From Clostridia bacterium (GTDB lineage: Bacteria > Bacillota > Clostridia > UBA1381 > UBA9506): a stretch of 58,511 nt of DNA. The position numbers and the translations under genes are program-made. The notes beneath the pieces are model-generated. The model saw only the letters and a program-made list of their open reading frames with translations, was not told the origin of the DNA and made no database searches. Positions 53,752 to 58,511 of the stretch are shown here, piece by piece (positions within the stretch are counted from its first letter, which is position 1; every line of letters begins with the position of its first letter). Location of the stretch: positions 1 to 58,511 of the forward strand of contig JAFQJE010000017.1 in NCBI GenBank assembly GCA_017415145.1. The letters are read 5' to 3'.

Positions 53752-53806
53752 GAAAGTTAGCGAGTTGGAGCAATAATAGTTGTAATACATTAATACTTCT
53801 AATCAT

Positions 53807-54091
53807 CTACTTTTTTAGAAAAAGTAGCAAAAACTATGGGGGGATTTCGAATGTCCCCCCAAACCCCCTTAAGACGACCGGGGACACCCCGGACCCCGGC
53901 GAATATTATTGGTATTGTGCAAAGTATAGATTTTGTGTGTTGGGTTTTAGTTTTTAGAGTCGTAAAATTATACCCATCGCAAGACTTACTGCGAGGCAGC
54001 GGGGTCTGGGGTGTCCCCAGCCGTTTGTGGGGTGCGGGGGAATCGGAACCCCCGCTGGTTTTGGGTACTTTTGCCGTAACAAAAGTGCCCC
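53807..54091. repeat. Palindromic element: three-hairpin block present twice in inverted orientation
   Basis: The left block has three hairpins: CTACTTTTT/AAAAAGTAG (53807-53827), GGGGGGA/TCCCCCC (53838-53860) and CCGGGG/CCCCGG (53878-53892). The right block has the same three in reverse order and orientation: CTGGGG/CCCCAG (54006-54020), GCGGGGG/CCCCCGC (54034-54055) and GGGTACTTTTG/CAAAAGTGCCC (54063-54090). About 110 bp of A/T-rich DNA lies between. ORFs drawn through it on both strands are proline-rich artefacts. I read it as a mobile or repetitive element without a transposase. Confidence 0.65.
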
Positions 54092-54107
54092 TCACGGAGT
54101 GACCAAA

Positions 54108-54159
54108 CAAAATGTATCATATCAAAATGACACTTTATGAAACAAAACGACACATTTTG
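54108..54159. repeat. Small inverted repeat
   Basis: CAAAATGT (54108-54115) and ACATTTTG (54152-54159) are perfect inverted copies 36 bp apart, just outside the palindromic element and before the promoter at 54169. The spacer holds two more CA-rich partial copies. Confidence 0.4.
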
Positions 54160-54168
54160 AAAACTGTA

Positions 54169-54197
54169 TTGATTTTTGTCGATAATTGTGGTATATT
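54169..54197 (+). promoter_or_regulatory. Sigma-A promoter of the candidate structured RNA
   Basis: TTGATT (54169-54174) and TATATT (54192-54197) are separated by 17 bp. The start would fall near G54204, the first bases of the long hairpin. Confidence 0.65.
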
Positions 54198-54203
54198 TAT
54201 CTT

Positions 54204-54384
54204 GCTACAGAAATTAAATAACCATATTTTTATTTTTTGCCTTAATAGGACAGGTGCGTCAAAAAACGCAACTCTGATTTATATAGGTCCTATAAGGCAT
54301 ATATGGTTTATTTCTGTAGCAAGAAAAAATAGTCAGAGCTGGCGTTTTTAAGGGTACACAGCTTTGGCTGAGTACCCTTTTTTT
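54204..54384 (+). ncRNA. Candidate structured RNA or transcription-attenuating leader
   Basis: About 180 bases fold into one long arm. The closing helix CTTGCTACAGAAAT (54201-54214) pairs with 54310-54323. AACCATAT pairs with ATATGGTT (54301-54308), then comes a T-rich one-sided bulge. GCCTTAATAGGAC (54239-54251) pairs with GTCCTATAAGGC (54287-54298). TGCGT/ACGCA (54255-54270) caps the arm. The apical strand 54262-54280 can instead pair with 54327-54349, a possible pseudoknot. A terminator (54351-54384) ends it 24 bases before the next gene. I recognise no known RNA class. Confidence 0.6.
54351..54384 (+). terminator. Intrinsic terminator of the structured RNA
   Basis: AGGGTAC (54351-54357) pairs with GTACCCT (54372-54378) and the inner CAGC/GCTG extends the stem. 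A T run follows. It lies between the RNA and the ORF at 54408. Confidence 0.9.
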
Positions 54385-54407
54385 AATTTCGGCAAAGGAG
54401 AATCGGA

Positions 54408-54716
54408 ATGACAGAAAAGATATTGAATTATAATTATGACATAACAGTTAAAGAAAAGTATTATATGACTAAGAAAGAAATGTTTGAGGCATTGGAAGAA
54501 GAGCAAAGAAACGCACAGGACAAGAATTACGCACTGATTTTAACAAGCAAGGGACATAATAATATGAGCTATTTTGATGCATTTACTGCTCGAGAACTTT
54601 CCCATAACTTCACTTGGATACATTTTTGCCCTCAGGAAATTTTGAAATTTGACGATGAAGAGCCTCAGGAGGGGAATTATTACATATCGGTAATGGAAGG
54701 AACATTAAAGAAATAA
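54408..54716 (+). CDS. Small acidic protein of unknown function
   Basis: This 102-residue protein has no recognised domain. It is soluble, Glu-rich and Asn-rich, without a signal peptide or membrane helix. Mid-protein ALILTSKGHNNMSYFDAFTARELSHNFTWIHFCP looks like the ordered core. AAAGGAG lies 7 bases before the ATG, which supports translation. No promoter fits between the RNA terminator and the start, so it must be transcribed through that terminator. It is followed by a terminator shared with ruvB. Confidence 0.7.
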   Translation: MTEKILNYNYDITVKEKYYMTKKEMFEALEEEQRNAQDKNYALILTSKGHNNMSYFDAFTARELSHNFTWIHFCPQEILKFDDEEPQEGNYYISVMEGTLKK

Positions 54717-54743
54717 AAAAGAGAGGCTACGCCTCTCTTTTTT
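54715..54743. terminator. Bidirectional terminator between the small gene and ruvB
   Basis: AAAAAAGAGAGGC (54715-54727) pairs with GCCTCTCTTTTTT (54731-54743) around TAC. It also ends the ruv operon. Confidence 0.92.
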
Positions 54744-55794
54744 AATCTTCTATTGAAATCTGATTTGAGTTGTTATATTTTATACCGAAATGCTCGTAGG
54801 CTTTCATTGTTGCCATACGTCCTCTTGGCGTTCTTGACAGAAATCCCAACTGCAAAAGGTAGGGTTCATATACGTCTTCTATTGTGTTTGCGTCTTCGCC
54901 TATTGATGCAGCTAAAGTGTCCAGTCCTACAGGTCCGCCATTGAAATTTTCAATGATGAACATCATCATTTTTCTGTCGATGTTATCAAGTCCTAAATTG
55001 TCTACTTCCATTCGTGAAAGTGCGATGTCAGCAATTTCAGCGGTAATATGTCCGTTCCCCTTAACCTCTGCAAAGTCACGAACACGCTTTAGCATTCTGT
55101 TTGCAATTCGGGGGGTACCCCGAGATCTGCGGGCAATTTCCATAGCACCTGACGGGTCAATTTTTGTTCCCAAAATATCAGAAGATCTGGTTACAATTTC
55201 TGCCAATTCTTCGGGTGTGTAGAGTTCAAGTCTTGAAATAACACCGAAACGGTCACGAAGAGGTGCGGTAAGTAATCCTGTTCTTGTGGTTGCACCGATA
55301 AGTGTGAACTTTGGCAAATCAAGGCGTACAGAGTGTGCCCCAGGCCCTTTGCCCAAAATAATATCTAAGGAGTAGTCCTCCATAGCAGGGTAGAGAATTT
55401 CCTCAACACTTCTGGAGAGTCTGTGAATTTCGTCAATAAACAAAATATCCCCTGCAGAAAGGCTGGTAAGAATTGCTGCCAAATCTCCTGCTTTTTCAAT
55501 GGCGGGACCTGAGGTTATGCGGATTGAAACACCCATTTCGTTGGCAATTATTCCGGCCAGTGTGGTTTTACCAAGTCCGGGAGGTCCGTAGAGTAATACG
55601 TGGTCTAATGCCTCGCGACGTGTTTTTGCCGCCTCTATGTATATTGACAGATTATCCTTAACCTTTGTCTGACCTATGTATTCTGACAAGGTTTTAGGAC
55701 GCAGACTGTATTCTGTTTCTTCTTCGTTGCCGAGAGTTCTTGACGAAACTATTCTTTCTTCAAAATCCCCTGCAAACTGTTGTTCTATAGGCAT
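54742..55794 (-). CDS. ruvB: Holliday junction branch migration helicase RuvB
   Basis: This 350-residue AAA+ ATPase drives branch migration with RuvA. Walker A GPPGLGKT lies at residues 70-77, Walker B is [10 protein letters not shown], sensor-1 is IGATTRTG and the C-terminal winged-helix has [18 protein letters not shown]. It follows ruvA by 10 bases in the run ruvC-ruvA-ruvB. Confidence 0.98.
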   Translation of the reverse strand: MPIEQQFAGDFEERIVSSRTLGNEEETEYSLRPKTLSEYIGQTKVKDNLSIYIEAAKTRREALDHVLLYGPPGLGKTTLAGIIANEMGVSIRITSGPAIEKAGDLAAILTSLSAGDILFIDEIHRLSRSVEEILYPAMEDYSLDIILGKGPGAHSVRLDLPKFTLIGATTRTGLLTAPLRDRFGVISRLELYTPEELAEIVTRSSDILGTKIDPSGAMEIARRSRGTPRIANRMLKRVRDFAEVKGNGHITAEIADIALSRMEVDNLGLDNIDRKMMMFIIENFNGGPVGLDTLAASIGEDANTIEDVYEPYLLQLGFLSRTPRGRMATMKAYEHFGIKYNNSNQISIED

Positions 55795-55804
55795 AATTTA
55801 CCTC

Positions 55805-56392
55805 CTATCTCATCAGGCGGATTAGTGCCGCCTTGATTGTGTCTTCTGTTGATAAGCCTTTTTCAACGCCTGATACGGCACGCAGGGCATCTGCTCTGGG
55901 GTAGCCCAGAACCACCAACGCCTCAACTGCGTCGTTGCCTGTGTCAACGGGAGAAAAGATTTCGCCTGATGTGTCATCAAGTTTTATCTCTCTGCCCTTG
56001 AATTTATCCTTTAATTCCAGAACAATCTTTTGTGCAAGCTTTGGACCAACGCCCTGAGCACGTGTGATTGATTTGTAGTCATCTGTAACGATTGCAACAG
56101 AGAGTGCCGCAGGGGAGAGGGCTGATAATACCGCAAGACCAGCTTTCGGACCTGCACCATTTACAGAGATTATCATTTTGAAAACATCTAGCTCTTCGCG
56201 TGTTAAAAAACCATATAAATCAAAAATGTCTTCTGCTACACGAAGGTATGTATAAACCTTTACTTCTTCGCCTGTTTTCATCGATGAAAGTGAAGCAGGT
56301 GTCATGAAAACCTTTGTGCCAAATGCACCTGTGTCAATGATAACTGCGTTTTCTTCTATATGTTCAACTGTTCCCTTTACAAAGGCAATCAT
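55805..56392 (-). CDS. ruvA: Holliday junction DNA-binding protein RuvA
   Basis: This 195-residue protein binds the four-way junction. The N-terminal OB fold (IAFVKGTVEHIEENAVIID) is followed by the helix-hairpin-helix region with ISVNGAGPKAGLAVLSAL and GVGPKLAQKIVLELKDK, then a C-terminal domain that contacts RuvB. It abuts ruvC directly. Confidence 0.97.
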   Translation of the reverse strand: MIAFVKGTVEHIEENAVIIDTGAFGTKVFMTPASLSSMKTGEEVKVYTYLRVAEDIFDLYGFLTREELDVFKMIISVNGAGPKAGLAVLSALSPAALSVAIVTDDYKSITRAQGVGPKLAQKIVLELKDKFKGREIKLDDTSGEIFSPVDTGNDAVEALVVLGYPRADALRAVSGVEKGLSTEDTIKAALIRLMR

Positions 56393-56893
56393 TTATATTC
56401 CCTCCTGATTTATGCGATTGTGGTACTGTGCAGAATACCCGTGGCACATAGCAATAGCTAAAGCATCTGCCACGTCGTCAGGCTTTGGTACGGCTGAAAG
56501 TCCTAACATCTGGGTTACCATTCTTTGCACCTGACCCTTTTGTGCTCTGCCGTAGCCTGCAACTGCCTGCTTTATCTGCAGTGGAGTGTACTCAAATACA
56601 GGAATATTTAAAACTGTTGCAGCCAGTATACACACGCCTCTGCCGTGGGCAACGGAAATTGCTGTCTTGACATTAGTGTTAAAGAAAAGCTCTTCTATGG
56701 AGAAAGCGTCAGGTTTGTGCTTTTCGATGAGAGTACATACACTTTCATAAATGTCACGCAGTCTGTCGGTTAGCTTTTGTCCTGCAGGAGTGGTAATTGC
56801 ACCGTATTCTATTGGTGTGAATTTATGCCCGTCGTAGTGTACTATGCCATAACCTACAATGGCTATTCCCGGGTCTATACCAAGTATAATCAT
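56393..56893 (-). CDS. ruvC: Holliday junction endonuclease RuvC
   Basis: This 166-residue resolvase has the catalytic acids in [15 protein letters not shown] (D7), [22 protein letters not shown] and [16 protein letters not shown]. RuvC cuts junctions held by RuvAB. It is the first gene of the operon with CGGAG upstream of the ATG and a promoter that overlaps that of argH. Confidence 0.97.
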   Translation of the reverse strand: MIILGIDPGIAIVGYGIVHYDGHKFTPIEYGAITTPAGQKLTDRLRDIYESVCTLIEKHKPDAFSIEELFFNTNVKTAISVAHGRGVCILAATVLNIPVFEYTPLQIKQAVAGYGRAQKGQVQRMVTQMLGLSAVPKPDDVADALAIAMCHGYSAQYHNRINQEGI

Positions 56894-56920
56894 AAAATGC
56901 TCCGATTTTTTAAAAAAATG

Positions 56921-56949
56921 TTGAGATTTAGAAAATTTTACTGTATAAT
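56921..56949 (+). promoter_or_regulatory. Sigma-A promoter of argH
   Basis: TTGAGA (56921-56926) and a perfect TATAAT (56944-56949) are separated by 17 bp. Confidence 0.72.
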
Positions 56950-56976
56950 TGTATCATAAATAAAATTAAAATGCAA
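56948..56976 (-). promoter_or_regulatory. Sigma-A promoter of ruvCAB
   Basis: On the minus strand TTGCAT (56971-56976) and TACAAT (56948-56953) are separated by 17 bp. Its -10 shares two bases with the argH -10, so both cannot be bound at once. Confidence 0.65.
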
Positions 56977-56996
56977 GAAAGATAAGGTGGATACAT

Positions 56997-58367
56997 ATGA
57001 AACTTTGGGGCGGAAGGTTTTCTAAAGCCACGGATGCTTTAGTTGATGATTTTAACTCGTCTATCAGATTTGATGCAAGAATGTATAAACAGGACATAAC
57101 AGGAAGTATGGCACACGCTGAAATGTTGGGAAGACAGGGAATTATACCTTCGGCTGACGCTGAACTGATTGTGAAGACTTTAGCTGAAATTTTAGAAGAT
57201 ATTGAAGCGGGTAAGGTAGAGTTTTTAATTGATGCTGAAGATATCCATATGAATATTGAAACAATTCTTACAGAAAGAATCGGCGATGCGGGTAAGAAAC
57301 TTCACACAGGTAGAAGCAGAAACGACCAGGTGGCACTGGATTTGCGTATGTATTTGCGTGATGAGGTCGATGAAATTTTGGCAATGCTCAAAAACACAAT
57401 GAAAACTGTTTTAGACATTTCTGAAAAAAATATCGACACCATTATGCCCGGTTACACCCATCTGCAAAAAGCTCAGCCTGTAACGGCAGCTCATCATTTT
57501 ATGGCGTATTTTCAGATGTTTTCACGTGATTTAGAGCGTTTAGCAGACTGCAGAAAGCGTATTAATGTAATGCCCTTAGGTTCAGGGGCGTTAGCCGGCA
57601 CAACATACCCCCTAGACCGTGAATTTGTGGCAGAAAAGCTTGGATTTTCGGGCGAAACAAGGAACTCTATGGACGGTGTTTCTGACCGTGATTTTGCCAT
57701 TGAGCTAGCATCAGTTTTATCTATACTTATGATGCATTTGTCAAGATTTTGCGAAGAGTTGGTGCTCTGGTCATCTCACGAATTTTCGTTTGTAGAAATG
57801 GACGATTCATACTCCACAGGTTCATCAATTATGCCCCAAAAGAAAAATCCCGATGTGGCTGAATTAATCCGTGGAAAATCGGGCAGAGTATATGGAGACC
57901 TCACTACACTTTTAACAATGATGAAGGGACTTCCCTTAGCATACAACAAGGATATGCAGGAGGACAAAGAGGCAATTTTTGATGCAGTAGACACTGTAAA
58001 GCTGTGTCTGCCTGTATTTACAAATATGATTGCCACAATGAAAATCCGCGAAGAAAAAATGGCTCATGGTGCTACCGGTGGCTTTACAAACGCTACAGAC
58101 TTGGCAGACTACTTAGTAAAGAAAGGCGTTCCTTTCCGTTCTTCTCATGCAATCGTGGGAAGAATGGTAGCGAAAGCCGTTGAAAAGGAATGCGCATTAG
58201 ACGAATTTACAATCGAGGAAATGAGAGAATTTTCAGAGTTGATAGAGGAGGACATCTATCAGGCGATTGCAATCAAAACCTGCGTTGATGACAGAAATGT
58301 TATAGGCGGACCCGCACACTGTCAGGTTGCGTCAGAAATTGCAAATGGACGTAAAATCCTGGATTAA
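56997..58367 (+). CDS. argH: Argininosuccinate lyase
   Basis: This 456-residue enzyme splits argininosuccinate into arginine and fumarate. It has the N-terminal [49 protein letters not shown] and the fumarase-superfamily signature [11 protein letters not shown] (about 278-288) with the catalytic Ser. AAGGTGG precedes the ATG. argG, its usual partner, is not adjacent, and argD-argF lie 42 kb away. Confidence 0.97.
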   Translation: MKLWGGRFSKATDALVDDFNSSIRFDARMYKQDITGSMAHAEMLGRQGIIPSADAELIVKTLAEILEDIEAGKVEFLIDAEDIHMNIETILTERIGDAGKKLHTGRSRNDQVALDLRMYLRDEVDEILAMLKNTMKTVLDISEKNIDTIMPGYTHLQKAQPVTAAHHFMAYFQMFSRDLERLADCRKRINVMPLGSGALAGTTYPLDREFVAEKLGFSGETRNSMDGVSDRDFAIELASVLSILMMHLSRFCEELVLWSSHEFSFVEMDDSYSTGSSIMPQKKNPDVAELIRGKSGRVYGDLTTLLTMMKGLPLAYNKDMQEDKEAIFDAVDTVKLCLPVFTNMIATMKIREEKMAHGATGGFTNATDLADYLVKKGVPFRSSHAIVGRMVAKAVEKECALDEFTIEEMREFSELIEEDIYQAIAIKTCVDDRNVIGGPAHCQVASEIANGRKILD

Positions 58368-58416
58368 ACCGCTGTATTTTCAGGGCGTTTTAAGTAGAAA
58401 AAATTCCCAAAAGAGG

Positions 58417-58445
58417 TTGACTTTAAATTTGGAATGTGGTATACT
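58417..58445 (+). promoter_or_regulatory. Sigma-A promoter upstream of the truncated last gene
   Basis: TTGACT (58417-58422) and TATACT (58440-58445) are separated by 17 bp, near-consensus. The leader contains a small CATACC/GGTATA-type hairpin. Confidence 0.75.
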
Positions 58446-58498
58446 AACCGCATACCGCAAGGTATATACGATTTTATTTTTTGGGAGGAGCATGTTAA

Positions 58499-58511
58499 AT
58501 GCAGAAGGGCA
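58499..58511 (+). CDS. Start of a truncated gene
   Basis: Only the codons ATG CAG AAG GGC are present before the window ends. GGGAGGAG (58483-58490) lies 8 bases upstream, which favours this start over the ATG at 58492. Several small proteins, cold-shock proteins among them, could begin this way, but four residues decide nothing. Confidence 0.4.

Noticed and set aside
53799-54110. Proline-rich ORFs on both strands
   Set aside because: Both are drawn through the palindromic element; their composition comes from runs of C and G in the hairpins, and neither has a ribosome binding site.
54204-54384. 6S RNA as identity for the structured RNA
   Set aside because: Length and closing helix are compatible, and 6S genes can lie near recombination genes, but the large two-sided central bubble of 6S RNA is not seen; the bulge is one-sided and T-rich.
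56941-56970. ARG box at the argH promoter
   Set aside because: TGTATAATTGTATCA shows only partial symmetry and wrong internal spacing against the ARG box; too weak to annotate.
1-58511. CRISPR array, prophage, transposase genes or rRNA operon
   Set aside because: No regularly spaced repeats, cas genes, phage structural genes, transposase motifs or rRNA sequence were seen on either strand.

Overview
The window is a chromosomal segment of a low-GC, Gram-positive, anaerobic bacterium, most likely a spore-forming Clostridia member. The evidence is A/T-rich DNA, strong AGGAGG-type ribosome binding sites, sigma-A promoters with 17-bp spacers, a YunB-type spore protein and a BofC-like protein, an SLH-domain wall protein, a remA-gmk-rpoZ block, and a ferredoxin-dependent 2-oxoacid oxidoreductase in place of a dehydrogenase. 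No phage, transposase, CRISPR array or rRNA operon is visible.

Layout. 0-5 kb: tRNA-Asn, a small membrane protein with a TetR regulator, a divergent XRE regulator / small Cys-pair protein unit, an SPFH protein, soluble pyrophosphatase and an orphan E2-like acyltransferase. 5-8 kb: an AraC regulator divergent from mannonate dehydratase and an SDR mannonate oxidoreductase (hexuronate use). 8-13 kb: PHP phosphatase, AzlC-AzlD amino-acid exporter, FtsE-FtsX and a PucR/CdaR-type regulator. 13-15 kb: argD-argF behind an ArgR-box-like site, plus a GNAT. 15-20 kb: a BofC-like protein divergent from a class A PBP, then phosphoglucomutase. 20-25 kb (minus strand): recX-priA-def-fmt-ybaK. 25-28 kb (minus): ATPase, ferredoxin and the alpha and beta subunits of a 2-oxoacid:ferredoxin oxidoreductase. 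28-33 kb: cell-wall genes (monofunctional transglycosylase, SLH glucosaminidase-like protein, polysaccharide deacetylase, M23 peptidase) around tRNA-Arg. 33-42 kb: a long plus-strand run mnmG-yicC-remA-gmk-rpoZ-rimO-pgsA-acn-icd. 42-52 kb: yunB, a nine-gene surface-glycan cluster, an Mrp-type Fe-S carrier and L-lactate permease. 53.7-54.4 kb: a gene-poor stretch with a palindromic inverted-repeat element and a candidate structured RNA. 54.4-58.5 kb: an orphan small gene, ruvCBA (minus), argH and the first codons of another gene.

How the genes work together. Aconitase and isocitrate dehydrogenase make 2-oxoglutarate and so glutamate, which feeds the arginine genes; the ferredoxin-linked oxidoreductase connects 2-oxoacids to acyl-CoA and reduced ferredoxin. 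The glycan cluster encodes a DegT aminotransferase and a PglC/WcaJ-like initiating transferase, three glycosyltransferases, and CDP-glycerol- and LicD-type decoration enzymes, but no flippase or polymerase.

The most interesting non-coding signals are: a long hairpin RNA with its own promoter and terminator (54169-54384); two inverted copies of a three-hairpin block (53807-54091); tRNA-Arg 3'-end sequence repeated in a palindromic patch (29331-29480); helically phased direct repeats between araC and uxuA (5557-5591); a divergent dyad operator (1609-1678); and an 18-bp hairpin that buries the lactate permease ribosome binding site (52112-52152). Product names rest on recognised motifs and family knowledge; no database search was possible.
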